A stretch of DNA of 64,000 nt, from contig NC_064216.1 in assembly GCF_023101765.2 (NCBI RefSeq), forward strand, positions 11,535,545 through 11,599,544, read 5' to 3'. Origin of the DNA: Spodoptera frugiperda (Eukaryota; Arthropoda; Insecta; Lepidoptera; Noctuidae). Below the pieces are notes generated by a model. It worked only from the letters and a program-made list of their open reading frames with translations, had not been told where the DNA came from and ran no database searches. The position numbers were made by a program, and so were the translations under genes. Positions 44,511 through 56,005 of this stretch are shown here, piece after piece (the stretch's first letter is position 1; the number at the start of each line of letters is the position of its first letter).

Positions 44511-44632
44511 TTGACAAAGAAACGTGGGACGAGTTGACCACTAAAAACTTAATTTATTTTTAATTTCCCCAACTCGTCCCAAATGGGCCGTAGGTATGTG
44601 GTCGAGTTGACTACTTACGCTGTTTGTCAATA
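44511..44632. repeat. Imperfect nested inverted repeat
   Basis: Outer ends 'ttgacaaa' (44511) and 'tttgtcaa' (44621-44630) are inverted, and inside gggacgagtt (44526-44535) pairs with aactcgtccc (44571-44580) over a 35-nt loop. Possibly an old fold-back MITE. Confidence 0.4.
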
Positions 44633-46436
44633 CTATTTCGTCTTCAGAAAGCGTTATCCGCTCAATTAGCTTGTAAAACCGCTAGGCGTGATAGAATGTT
44701 CAGAAACTTTTCTATTTTCATAAAATCTGATTATTTTATGATTATCCTTTTACAATATCTGCATAACCTCATAACTTAAGCACCAAACAAACTAAACGTA
44801 ATTCAAACTGGTGCGTTTCGCTGCGCACACGCCGCACGGTAATTGGCCGGCAGCCGCCTTTGATCTCGCCGCGCACGAATTAGCACTCTCGATTCGAAAT
44901 CCGAACGATCGCATTTCCGTTTCCGACGTCTTTTTGTTTTAAATACTGTGTGACGGTTTTTCTGAGTAAGTTGTGAGGTTAATGGCGCTTTTACCCTAAA
45001 AATGGGACGTTGTTTAAGATGTGGGTAGTTTAATTTTATGTTGTTACAGCTAATTATGGTTTTAAAGCTATTCTTGGGACCTAAAGATAAAATGTAAAAG
45101 CGAGTTGCTCAAAATTCAGTGTTTAAAATGACTCGTACATTTGACGTGCAAAACGCAGAGTTGCCATAAAACAAACAATTTTTATTTTTAAATTAAATTC
45201 GTTCCAAACATCAACAGTAAAATACGTCAGAATCTAGAAATTTCCGGTTTTATTTTTCATTAGGGATGTCAAAATGTTAGGGACGATATAGATACGATGC
45301 GTCAAACCCAGGTTTGTTCCGTTTATAACGTCAATAACACACCCCTCGTAAATAAAAAATATAAAGTGACGCGTGCGTGCACGATATACATTCCATTTTT
45401 AAATATCAAACGTTAATTCATCGACGAATGAAAATGAACTATGACTCAAAATGTTTGTTTTTATTCTGTGGTACAATAGGCTTGTGTCCTACTAGTCAAA
45501 TCCAATACTATTTTCGTCAAATAGCAGAAAGTTTGCTAGATAAATTCGAATATTAAGTAGATCATCAAATCTATGAATGAAAGTGTGATTATTTTTGAAT
45601 ATTTTATTGTATTGAAAACTCGAAAGAACTTATTATTGACTGAGGAAACTACCCTATTAATATCGATATAAATAATTTAAATAAAAAAAAAATGCATAGA
45701 AAACTTTGTTATTTATCTTGCAACTTCAATTCAAACCATTCAATAAAAAAATATAAGAAAGACAGTTCAAGATAAAGCAACAGTAACATGAATAAAGTAT
45801 GATATTCAAACAAAAAATAAATCTATACAATCTCAAAAGGAACAAAGTTTACCAATTTATATCTGCCACGACCATGCGAAACGACACAAAACAATTTTAA
45901 ATCCCATTTATTTTATTCCCCCCAATACAACACTTAGGGCAAAATCAAAACGAACCTGATCGAGTTCACATTTACATTGGCGCTCTATTTTTTAAAAAGT
46001 TACCTCTTTCCGCTAACTGTCAGTGAGAAATGGCGGGTAGTGGCTGATTGACGTGACAGGAAAGGCGGGAAACCGGGGGCTCGGTGTTGGGCGAGCGAAA
46101 AATTGCGCGTCATTCTTATGGCAACACTGACGGTTATGATACGTCATGTTTATATTATTTTTCCTAATGTTTTAAACATAGCTTGTATGAATATGAAAAT
46201 GAGATCTGAAATTCATTGGAGTATGGGGTATTTGTTATTTATTCATTTGTTTTCTTTGCAAATACTCTCTTGATTAGAAACGTATTTAGTGTCGTAAGAA
46301 TGTTAGAACAGAAAATTAATACCCACGTACAAGAATCCATCGAGAAAATACTATTATGCATAATAATAGTTTAAAGAATACTTTATGCTTATAAAAAGTT
46401 CTTAAACACTTTTCAAACTACATGAAATTGTATGTT
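44633..46436. promoter_or_regulatory. Mostly unique block with CpG-rich patches
   Basis: No copies of the window's repeats. CpG-rich words cluster at 44815-44935 ('gctgcgcacacgccgcacgg', 'gatctcgccgcgcacgaatt') and at 46010-46120 ('ctgattgacgtgacagg' with a tgacgt core, 'ggcgggaaaccgggggctcg'). A regulatory role or nearby promoter is inference from composition only. Confidence 0.25.
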
Positions 46437-46640
46437 TTTTATGGTATAAGCCGGTAAACCAGCAGATGGATCACCTGATGGTAAGCAATTGTCGCCGCCC
46501 GTGGACACCCGAAACATCAGAGGCGTTACAAGTGCGTTGCCGGCCTTTTCAGGGTTAGGGATTCAAGGGTTGTTGCGGAATCGGGAATTGGAAAAACTGG
46601 GGGTTAATTGACCTACCGGTAACCTCACTCACATAACGAA
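46437..46640 (+). mobile_element. Family C (Metulj-like) SINE
   Basis: 'tatggtataagccggtaaac', 'ggatcacctgatggtaagca', 'attgtcgccgcccgtggaca', 'gcgttacaagtgcgttgccg', 'tcaagggttgttgcggaatc', 'ggtaacctcactcacat'. Good reference copy. Confidence 0.85.
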
Positions 46641-47944
46641 ACATAAGTCAATCGTTATTTTACATCGTTTTTCGGTGAAAAATAAAAAAATTTAAACTGT
46701 TTTGGATGACATATTGTATCAATTTCCTTTATTACTCGTAAAATATACTCAAACATCATAATATATCAAATCTGATCCACTCTCTCAGTACAAACGAGGA
46801 GGTTATACTAGGCATAATTCAATTAATGTCTAGTGAAGCTGGTAGTTTACTAACTCAGTGTCTAAAACAGTGAGGTGTGGCAATTCCCTGGTCGCATATT
46901 ACACACGTTAGCTACTGCACCGGTCGGAAACTGAATATAGTGGTCGCATATCAAGCTATACGATTTTGTCGATTGATTTTGAACTGTATTGATTTCAAAA
47001 TAGAGTTGGTTATTGTTTAAGTGATTTTGATGGTTTTAGGTAGTTTGCTATGCTGGTGTGTTTGGAGAATTATTAACAGCATTTGGTAGTAAATTAGTAC
47101 GTAATGTAGTAATTGTAAATTGGAATAGAAATATAAGTTTTAATCTAGTTTTTAAATATTTTTTTTAAACGTGAAATACCTAAATAAAACTTGTAAAAGG
47201 TCGTCGACCTTAATTAAGCGATTCTTTCCGTCCGGGACGGAAAGAAAGAAAATGGTTGGTGTCCATTGTAATCACAAGGCCTTTTAGCCTTTCATTACAT
47301 GCATAAAACAAACTGACGGAAAAAGCTTAACATTTTAGATTTTGGGAAGAATTAGATACCTATTTACTAATCTCCTTATCGATACCCAGTAATTTAAAAA
47401 TAAAGGAAAATATTCTAACAAGTCTCTTTGCTTTTGTTTATAATTTACGATTATAACTACTGTAATGGATTACATACATATACATACGTAACAGTTAAAT
47501 TACCTAACACTAACTGATACTACAAGTAATTCATTCACTCATTCACTCGTCCAATCAATCAATCATTCATGTTACGAACGAATATTAATATTGGCGTTAG
47601 TTTTAAAATCACCTTGACACGTGCGCCAGTGTTTATCGTGAACTGTCATCGTCAACTGACAAATGACGTCAGATCCACGATTGATTGTAACAATGATTGA
47701 TAGATTGATAAAGCTACTTTCTTAACATTGTCTTAAGGAGAATTTTGCTATTTTTGTCTTTCTACGATTCGATTGTTTTATAACATTACTGCATTTTGCC
47801 CGCGATTTTGGGTAAAAAGTATCGTTTGTTCATCTCCCGGTTCTAAGCTACCTCTCCAAAAATTTTCCACCAAATCGATTGAGCCGTTCTTGATTTATAA
47901 ATAGTGTACTAACTAACACGACTTTCTTTTATATTGTACTTAAT
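46641..47944. other. Unassigned noncoding with palindrome and simple repeat
   Basis: Holds a 25-bp palindrome at 47222-47246 and a degenerate 'attcactc/aatcaatc' run at 47529-47570. A weak family-G-like phrase lies near 47835-47900. No gene. Confidence 0.4.
47222..47246. repeat. 25-bp near-perfect palindrome
   Basis: ttctttccgtcc and ggacggaaagaa are perfect reverse complements around a single g (47234). GC-rich core in AT-rich DNA. Confidence 0.8.
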
Positions 47945-48135
47945 TGCCAGCTTCTGTCAATGGCTTCACCCACGTTCCCATGGGGTAAATATATCCTATC
48001 GCCCAAGTTAGCTCATACCTTTTCTGTATACTGACCAAAGATCAGACTAAAATCCGTTCAGTAGTTTCAGCGTGATTAACGGACAAACATCCAAACAAAC
48101 AAACATTCACATTTATAATATTAGTGAGATTTAAA
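47945..48135. repeat. Family G repeat
   Basis: 'gccagcttctgtcaatggct', 'tcacccacgttcccatgggg', 'gttagctcatacc', 'aaatccgttcagtagtttca', 'gcgtgattaacggacaaaca', 'cacatttataatattagtga'. Confidence 0.8.
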
Positions 48136-48869
48136 GTTAGATCAGAAACTACTGTCTTGAAAAAAGTAACAAAGTAAAGCAACAAGACTGCTGAACAAAG
48201 AGTCTGGGATTTATCTCCGGGCAATACGCGAGACAAACATTATTGGACTTTTTTCAGCACTCTAAATATTTTCTATAGTAGCACAAAAGCCATACATACT
48301 TATACAATATCAATAGTTATCATCATGACATACAATAAGAATTCGTATCAAGATGTACATTATTTTTGCTTCTGATTGTTTAACATATTGATGTCTAATC
48401 TATCAGCCACTCACTCCACTTAACCGACTTTAAACAAGCAGTAGTAATGAGGGTCAGAGGCTACGATCAGAAACTGCCTAAACAGACAGCTTGACGGATT
48501 ATCGTTTAAAAATTATGTATCTGATTTGCTGAACTAGTTTTTGCAATGGCTTACGTCATCATGATATGTAGGTAGTCATATCTGCTCTGTTATTTACCAA
48601 AGGGATAGGTAGAGATGTACCTAATTATTGCTGTGTAGTTTTTTTCGGTCAATTTAGATTTCCTCCAAATGTTAAGGGCTATTAATAAAACGAATCTATT
48701 TGATTCCCTGATTAAATTGTGTTGGTCGAATATAAACAATGAAAAATTCTTCTGGAATACGTGTGAAACAGGGTTCAATCGTAAATTACATAATTATTAG
48801 CATTATCAAATATCAAAATTATCCTTCCTAGATAAACTCCAATAAGATTCCCTCAAAACCAAAACTGCC
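48136..48869. other. Unassigned AT-rich noncoding
   Basis: Two small minus frames have no motif. Nothing recognised. Confidence 0.35.
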
Positions 48870-49110
48870 ACGACAAAATCTGACGTGCCCGAACGTTCCA
48901 AAATTCCAAAATTTCGTGCACTGTTTCATTTTTCACGTTAACATCGCGAAATTGTTTGTCTTTATTGTTTGTGCGTCATCCTTGATTTATGTGTGCGGCA
49001 CGAGTTTTGACAGCCGCGACACTGACGGACGCCACCGCTGCAAACTTCTCTACTTTGCACTTATCTGCGTTGTGTAGATGGCGCCGCTATCGAGTTAAGG
49101 GGTCGTGTAA
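48870..49110. promoter_or_regulatory. CpG-containing unique patch with CTCF-like word
   Basis: Unique, less AT-rich sequence ('gacagccgcgacactgacgg', 'acgccaccgctgc'). agatggcgcc at 49076-49085 resembles the insect CTCF core (AGRTGGCGC-like, from memory). Regulatory role is inference. Confidence 0.25.
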
Positions 49111-49317
49111 TTGAGGAGTTGAAATGTATTTTAATTTATGCTAATGTTTTAATGTGGTGTGAGATGGTTTGTTTGTATGTTTGTGAGCTTTGTTGGTTGA
49201 ATTCTGTTTTCTTTTTTGTGTATAAGGGACTTTATTAAAAAATTGTTGATTGATACTGTATGGTGATTTAGATATATGAACAGAGTAATCTATCTAAATA
49301 TATGTAACTCAATGGTG

Positions 49318-49570
49318 CCAGACTGACACAGTAATCTATCAACGCACAGCCCAAACCACTAGACAGATCGTTCTGAAATTTAGCAAGCAGGTAGATGTTA
49401 TAACGTAGGGATACGCTAAGAAAGGGTTTTGATCAATTCTACCTCCAGGGGGATAACATAGGGGATGAAATTTATATGAAAGTTTGTCAATTTTAAACCG
49501 ATCGGATTGAGACTTTGCATGCATAAAGCTACTATGACGTAGGCATCCCGAAAGAAAGGATTTTGATAAA
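49318..49570. repeat. Dispersed repeat ('acacagtaatctatcaacgc')
   Basis: 'acacagtaatctatcaacgc', 'acagcccaaaccactagaca', 'gatcgttctgaaatttagca', and a second, similar half, 'cgatcggattgagactttgc' with 'ctactatgacgtaggcatcc'. The two halves look related to each other. A widespread lepidopteran repeat from memory. Confidence 0.55.
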
Positions 49571-49779
49571 TTCCATTAGATAATAATTAATATTTCTTAA
49601 TGTGAGCGATAGCAGGGCCAAAGTTAGTTAATAATAAAAGCCATAGTAAATTTGAAGAGGCTGATGTCCTATTAAAACTTATATTATCTTAAGGAGACTT
49701 GGAACGACCCAAAACTATAATTATATTTATGTTAAACAAGTTCACTTGACTGTTATAATATTGTAATAATTAATTTATT

Positions 49780-49895
49780 TTTATTATTTTGTTCCAGGTA
49801 AACGATGGCAGCTTTCGGGTAAAAATTATAATTCAATGAAAAATTCTCGGAAAGAAAACGATGATGATTTTATGAAATTAATCATATAATAATAA
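49780..49895 (+). other. Candidate short last exon or recursive splice site
   Basis: A pyrimidine-rich tract 'tttttattattttgttccag' ends at 49797 and is followed by gtaaac. Read as recursive splicing, acceptor and donor are back to back. Read as an exon, the third phase (starting AAACGATGG at 49800) stays open for 29 codons, KRWQLSGKNYNSMKNSRKEN then DDDFMKLII, before TAA. Neither reading matches a protein I recognise; a chance open phase of this length is not rare. Confidence 0.25.
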
Positions 49896-51125
49896 TATTT
49901 GAGTAGATAATGAACGTTAGAGTAATTAAATTAATTTGTTCGCTTTTTCATCTTGAGGTAAAAAGTATCTAATATTTTCATTAAGTTTTTTTTTTCGACA
50001 TTTCTAATTTCTCTGTGATGTTCTAGTTCGGAAATATCAACGTTTCTGTCTTTTTATATAAGTATCTGTGTAACCTGTTATCGTCCGTATATTTTTTAGT
50101 TTGATTACACTTATCATTACCAAAAAAGCAAGTCCTTTATAAAAAACATCATGTGTGACTGTAATGACGTTCTCAAGGGATAGTCAAAAACAAACCATTG
50201 CTAATCTTTCATCCAAAGAAAATAAATCGATAAATTTTACGCACAATAAACCTTATACGGCCCCGTAAAACCACATCCCACCAAAATATTAATTAAGTAC
50301 CTATTCTTCAACTGTAATAACAAGATATCTGCGAATCAAAACAGCTATAAAACGCGAAGGTTTGATGGCAATTAGTTTCTATCCTACCTGGGGACTGACA
50401 GGGGAAGAACGGTCCCCTAAATTAGTTATTAATTTTAAATCCTCCCCTTAAAGGGAGGACCCCTTGCGAAACGTGATTACGCAAGATCTTACGTTGAATA
50501 TTATTGTGGAGCTCAACCGTTTATGTTATTAAGATATTTTGGAAATCTTAAGGGAGACATTTGTCTTACTAAGCAGATATGTGTGTCTTCTGATAAGACT
50601 ATTTACTTAATGTATGTACTATGTACTTATCAAATGACCCTTTCTAGGTCTGGGTGAGGAATGAGTAAAAGAGTCAAACTCTAGAAAGCGTCTCTTTATT
50701 TAAAACTATCTACTTTCGTGGGGTTTCACTCACTCTACTCGCCTCCTATTGATCGAAGCGTGATGTTTTGTAACCTTTAACCTGACTCAATAAATGCACT
50801 AGAAAGACGAATACTAATTCGAAAACAAAAAGAAATCGCACCTAAAATATCGTACCACAAATTCCTAACAAAGTCTAGCTCCACTAATGTAAGCCTAGGT
50901 TTTAAGTCTTACAAATGACCTAGACCTAAAAGCCTACAAATTGCTTTGGATCAATCGTGGCTAGTGACTGAGTATCAGATTAGCTAACTCGTCAAATGGG
51001 CCAGCTGCTTCAAACCCGTCATTTGTTTTGGTTTTACCAAATCCCAAGGTTTTAGGCAAAAATATATTCGTTAATTTGCATTATCAGCGCTGAATTTACG
51101 GATTTGGATTTGCTTGAAATATGTC
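49896..51125. other. Unassigned AT-rich noncoding
   Basis: A small hairpin-forming 'cctccccttaaagggagg' lies at about 50441-50458. No element recognised. Confidence 0.35.
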
Positions 51126-51414
51126 TTAGGCTACTTTTCCTCCAGAGATGTGCTGTGCTACGTTGTTGTGGATGCGTTTGGCTTCCATCAATCATATTCA
51201 TTGGTACACATAGCTTAGCACTGGTGGAAACGGACTCGGCTAAGCTATTTTTTATGGCAAGTGCTTTGGGTACGTGCTATGGATGGCTTCTCTTCTATCG
51301 ATACATTGCATATTCGAGCTGCGCATCTTTCTCGCATAGCTACATAGCTTAGTATCAGTAGAACCGGTCACATCCACAGCAACGTAGCATAGCACATTTG
51401 TGAAAAACGCACCG
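51126..51414. mobile_element. Fold-back MITE ('gggtgcttttcc' family), longest copy
   Basis: Left 'ggctacttttcctccagaga', inside 'gatgcgtttggcttccatca', 'tagcttagcactggtggaaa', 'cgtgctatggatggcttctc', 'gcatagctacatagcttagt', right 'gcaacgtagcatagcacatt', ending 'aaaacgcaccgt'. Both ends are diverged but present; it holds the internal segment missing from 8167-8374. Confidence 0.8.
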
Positions 51415-52300
51415 TCCCTCATCTATCTAATTAACTGTTTTAGACTACATAAGGAACTAGTTTACTCATGATTTAAAATATTATCAAAGATCTAAGATTG
51501 TATCCAAGGAACTCAAAAATCTATTTTCAACAAATTACTAAACACAAACGAGGACATTAGCAAACGAAATGTAACAGATATCTAAAGTTCAATAATTTGA
51601 TCCTTTCATAGCTAAATTTCTAAATTAATAAAGTACCGAGCAAACTTGTGCTTAACTTACAAAGCTGGAAATGTAAACTTACTGCGAAATAAACTAACTC
51701 CGAAATTAATAATACAGTTTGAGTAAATATGTATAATGTGGCCAAGGTCGTATTTTGTCTCTTCGTCGCTAAATTACTGCTAGAACTCGACAATTTGATT
51801 ACTCCGTTGGTCTTGTGGTCACTAGAGAAACTGCCGCAAGGGACCTCTGTGTCCAATAGGGTAGATGACTAATTTTTATCTTAATGACCGTCTTGTAGAT
51901 TATTCTAAAACATTACACACGTATTTTTATATTCTTACGGAAACAAATGCTTTCAAAGATATATCGATTGCAAATATCGCGTAACGTCACTTTTTATACG
52001 TAAAAAAGACGTATTTGTTCCAACTAATAAACTTCGATTCGCTATATCTAATTATTGTTATCTTATTGCACAACAAAATGCGTGTTCAATATTTGATGCA
52101 TAACATTACCCAAGTGACAGACTAAACAGATTTTTAATTTTCATACTCCGTCATCATCCTTTTTATTCAAATCATCTCTACTATCTAAGAACCTAAGTAC
52201 CAATTTAATTGAAGATACCAACCTCAAAGGTCTCCACTAATTAACTACCAAAGCGAAAGATTAATACCTTTAAATAAATTCTCAAAATGTTGAAACTAAG
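51415..52300. other. Unassigned AT-rich noncoding
   Basis: Nothing recognised. Confidence 0.35.
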
Positions 52301-52309
52301 CGGTGCCGC

Positions 52310-52434
52310 TTAAGTTTTTTGTCTACAAAACTTAAAGAGGGACTTTTCAATCCAAGATCCTCCCTAGTTGAAAAGTTATGGAAGTTTCAGAGGGACTTAA
52401 CTCGGAAAACTCTCTCTCTTAAGTTGCAACTTAA
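52310..52434. repeat. Cluster of three inverted repeats
   Basis: ttaagtttt (52310-52318) with aaaacttaa (52327-52335); acttttcaa (52342-52350) with ttgaaaagt (52368-52376); and the 16-bp perfect palindrome ttaagttgcaacttaa (52419-52434). The word aacttaa is shared. The 78-codon frame over it is not a recognised gene. Confidence 0.6.
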
Positions 52435-52605
52435 AATGAGTGAACTAAGAATGAGTGAACTTAAAATACGGTTTATATTTTTCATCTTTCGTCGTAGTTA
52501 TTCTTGTGTTGAATGTTTCTTTTTGAAGATGGTAATTTATGTGGCTAATTATTAAGTGAAATGTACAGTGAACCTTGATAAACATACATACTAATTCATA
52601 TTTTT

Positions 52606-52815
52606 ACGGTATAAGCCGGTTAACGAGCAGCGGATCACCTGATGGTAAACAATCGCCGCGGCTCATGGACACCCGAAACACCAAAGGTGTTGCAAGTTCA
52701 GTGTCAGCCTTTTGAGGGTTAGGTATTTAAGGGTTGTTGGGGAATCGGGGATTGGGAAGATTGGGATGTACCTAATTGGGGCTCCGGTTACCTCACTCAC
52801 ACAATGAAACACAAT
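52606..52815 (+). mobile_element. Family C (Metulj-like) SINE
   Basis: 'acggtataagccggttaacg', 'gcggatcacctgatggtaaa', 'caatcgccgcggctcatgga', 'tttaagggttgttggggaat', 'cggggattgggaagattggg', 'ggttacctcactcacacaat'. Confidence 0.85.
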
Positions 52816-53441
52816 ATATATTATGTATTTCGTCTTGTATATCGGTCTCTAAAACTTACTTAAAAATGAAAAGTATCTATCGTTTGTTCTATAATTTACA
52901 TGTTATCAGATTGTTATTTTCTTGTAAATTTCTTTATATCATGAACAAGAAGAATAAGGCTCTATCTCGCCATTTCCTTCTAGGGTCTTTTCATTTCCAA
53001 TTTTACATGGTGCATATACTATTTTTATAAAAAATATAGAAAACAAATGTTTTGCTGTAATATTTTCAAGTGTATAATAAAACGGTCGATATAGCCGGTA
53101 GGCGCAATTTGTGAAAATATCTCCCAAAAACAGGTGTGCGCGGAAAATTCAAAGTTTAATGCAGTGTGCATTTCATTTTAAGCTCGATACACCTGACCGT
53201 GTGGTACAAGACACCAGCTTTAGGCGAAATCACAACTATTATTACACTGATTCTAACGACATAAACTCAAGATTGATTAAAATACAATTACGTAACATGA
53301 TTAGGTGTACTTCTAACTGTTTTTGATAGGTTCAAGGTTTAAATCAACTAAAAATCACGGTATACTCATTACGGTATATTAATGGAGAAAAGCTACCAGG
53401 TTCGAGTCACAGAGGGACTCTTCAATAATGAAGATTTAAGG
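52816..53441. other. Unassigned AT-rich noncoding
   Basis: Several 60-84 codon frames on both strands have no motif and overlap each other. Not called. Confidence 0.35.
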
Positions 53442-53476
53442 TTTGCGCACGCTGCTCATAAGAGCAGCGTGGCAAA
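53442..53476. repeat. GC-rich hairpin
   Basis: cacgctgctc pairs with gagcagcgtg across a 4-nt ataa loop, and the stem extends through tttgc/gcaaa with one bulged g: 15 bp in all. No other copy in the window. Function unknown. Confidence 0.6.
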
Positions 53477-53889
53477 TGTTCTTACATCGGTAAGCCTTCT
53501 TCTCACGATAGTTATTATAAAAATGTAAGGTTTAAATCATCCAAAACACGACACTGGTTTTATGTTCTTAAATCAAGATCCATGTGTAAACCTACTTATT
53601 ACTGTAAAGCTATAAAAGATACACACTTGAATTAAAACATATCTACAAGTAATTTCAGATCTGGAAAACCAGTTACATGTATATTTTACCTCATTATAAA
53701 AACCAAATCGCCATCGCTCATGACTTACCCTAATCTAACCGCTTACATAATTCACAAGAGGGCGAGTTTAAAACCTATAACATACCACAGGCAAATGAGC
53801 ATACAACCAGCTCGTTCATAATTACGGAGCTCCCTAAATCATATGCACATTTGTATTGTATAGTACTAATGGCCGCTACTGCTTATCAT
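53477..53889. other. Unassigned noncoding
   Basis: Nothing recognised. Confidence 0.35.
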
Positions 53890-54095
53890 TTTTTTTTTTA
53901 AAGAGAAAAATAGATTTTGTCCTCCTGGGTCAGGCAAGAGGTACGACTAGTATCAGATTCTTACTGACTAAAAATCCGTTCCAGCTCTTGAATGTCTGAG
54001 ATCGCGTGACGATTTCCAGCCACCGTAAGTGCGGGTCCTCCCGCCTCACCCAAGGCTCTCAAGTCATTGGATGATTTTCCCCCATCAAAAAAAAG
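53890..54095. repeat. Two family D pieces in opposite orientation
   Basis: 53890-53985 is a reverse D piece ('cagattcttactgactaaaa', 'atccgttcc'); 54038-54095 is a forward D tail ('cctcccgcctcacccaaggc', 'aagtcattggatgattttcc'). Head-on arrangement with about 50 bp of other sequence between. Confidence 0.65.
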
Positions 54096-54114
54096 CTCCT
54101 GAATGACTAAAGCG

Positions 54115-54245
54115 ACTTTGATTTACGTTAACGCGATTGACATGTTTATGGCGTTCGGCGCTCTGATTGGCTGCTAAAATTAACCAACCAATCAAAGAGC
54201 TAAACGCGGTAACATTTCAATCGAGTTAAAGTAAAAAGATTAGCA
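54115..54245. mobile_element. 'CCAAT' fold-back MITE copy
   Basis: 'tttgatttacgttaacgcga', 'gcgttcggcgctctgattgg', 'ctgctaaaattaaccaacca', 'atcaaagagctaaacgcgg', 'caatcgagttaaagtaaaa'. Arms pair imperfectly; ends diverged. Confidence 0.7.
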
Positions 54246-55121
54246 CTCCGAGCAGGATATATTATTGCAATTTACCTTATCTATAGCCTCCGTCGCTACC
54301 GCTTGTCACTTGTTCTTGCCTACGGATCCACACGTTGGCCGTCAATTCAAATATTACGTGACTCCAAAGCTCGAGCAATTTGCGTTTATTTTCTCATATC
54401 TTTTAATATTTTGATGGAGTAGCAGACTTTAAACTATGGCGTTGGATCATCAACAATTTTTACGAGAGGAAATTACATATAGACATACATAACATCACAC
54501 CTGTCTTACATGTGAGTAGCCAGAGTCAATGGAACGCTAATTGCTACGAATCTTGCATATCTCTTTCGCCTTATCAACAGTCTTTTCATTAAAGGAAATT
54601 ATTTAAAGTTTTTTTTGCACCAAGTACTTTTGGCAACTGGATAGGAGGACATGTAAGTATTACCTTACCGGAGTAGGTAGTAATTTGTGTTTAGAATGAA
54701 TCGTTTAGGTAATCTTGCGGCTTCCACTGGTAAAAATGTTAATTATAATGTTTGTATTAAAGAGTAAAACGCCGGTAACTTCACATCCTCGTCACATCAT
54801 TCATTGAGACTTTCAATATAAGATTTACAATGTGTATTACAGTTTAACACCCATCTTATTATAAACAAACATAAAATAATAAAATACTTATTTCAAAACC
54901 GCTAACCGTTCACAGCTCGCGTCACTACCAACAGGTAAAGGCAAGGGGTTCGGTCCCTAGCACCCTCGCGACCCTTAGAACATCGGCGGCCATATTATTG
55001 TAGTGATATGAATAAACGTATCGTTTCCATGTCTACATGGGATCGTCAACATATACATTCGTTACATTTTTACCCGACTGCGCCAAAAGGAGGGTTATGT
55101 TTTGATAACATTTTATTGGGT
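54246..55121. other. Unassigned noncoding
   Basis: A 'tacatttttacccgactgcg' block at about 55065 recalls the repeat head at 4795. Nothing else. Confidence 0.35.
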
Positions 55122-55300
55122 TTTGTCCTATAAATAAAAGTAAACTTCAAGTGATCGAAACAAGAGCGCATCACATTTGATTGGCCAGCTCAAATAAATT
55201 AACCAATCAGAGCGTCGAACGCGCTATTGTTTCGATCACTCCAAACGTAAAGCAAATTCATACTAAATAACAATATTTGTCCTATAAATAAAAGTAAACT
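55122..55300. mobile_element. 'CCAAT' fold-back MITE bracketed by 25-bp direct repeats
   Basis: The MITE part 55147-55268 has 'gtgatcgaaacaagagcgca', 'tttgattggccagctc', 'ttaaccaatcagagcgtcga', 'acgcgctattgtttcgatca', 'cgtaaagcaaattcatacta'. Its left end is missing. Identical 25-bp blocks starting 'tttgtcctataaataaaagt' lie at 55122-55146 and 55276-55300. Confidence 0.75.
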
Positions 55301-55724
55301 GCAATGCAATTTGACTATTTGCTAACAAAACACGCTTATTTTGTAAACTGCTGGCCATAATCTGATGAAGTTTAGTGGAGACTTATGTGCAAATATACGA
55401 CCGTAAAAACAATTGTAAATAACTATTTTAAATTAATAATGAGTTAACTAAGATCCACTTAAATACATGAATGTATAGGCTTATTATCTTTACAAAACAA
55501 ATCACGTATCGCAAATAAATTGTTTCTTTGTTACGTGTTTGTTACAAACCCATCCACTGATCAACGTGCCAACTGTTGCTTAACCGACAGCCATCGATAA
55601 GTGCAATTATTTCACTGATTAAAATACAATGTAACACCGAAGTTGTTATTATAACTTACATTTACGAGTAACTTTTTTCAAAAATCAGCCACGACACAAA
55701 AACGAACCCAAAGTGACCAGGTTT
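55301..55724. other. Unassigned AT-rich noncoding
   Basis: Nothing recognised. Confidence 0.35.
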
Positions 55725-56005
<281 letters not shown>

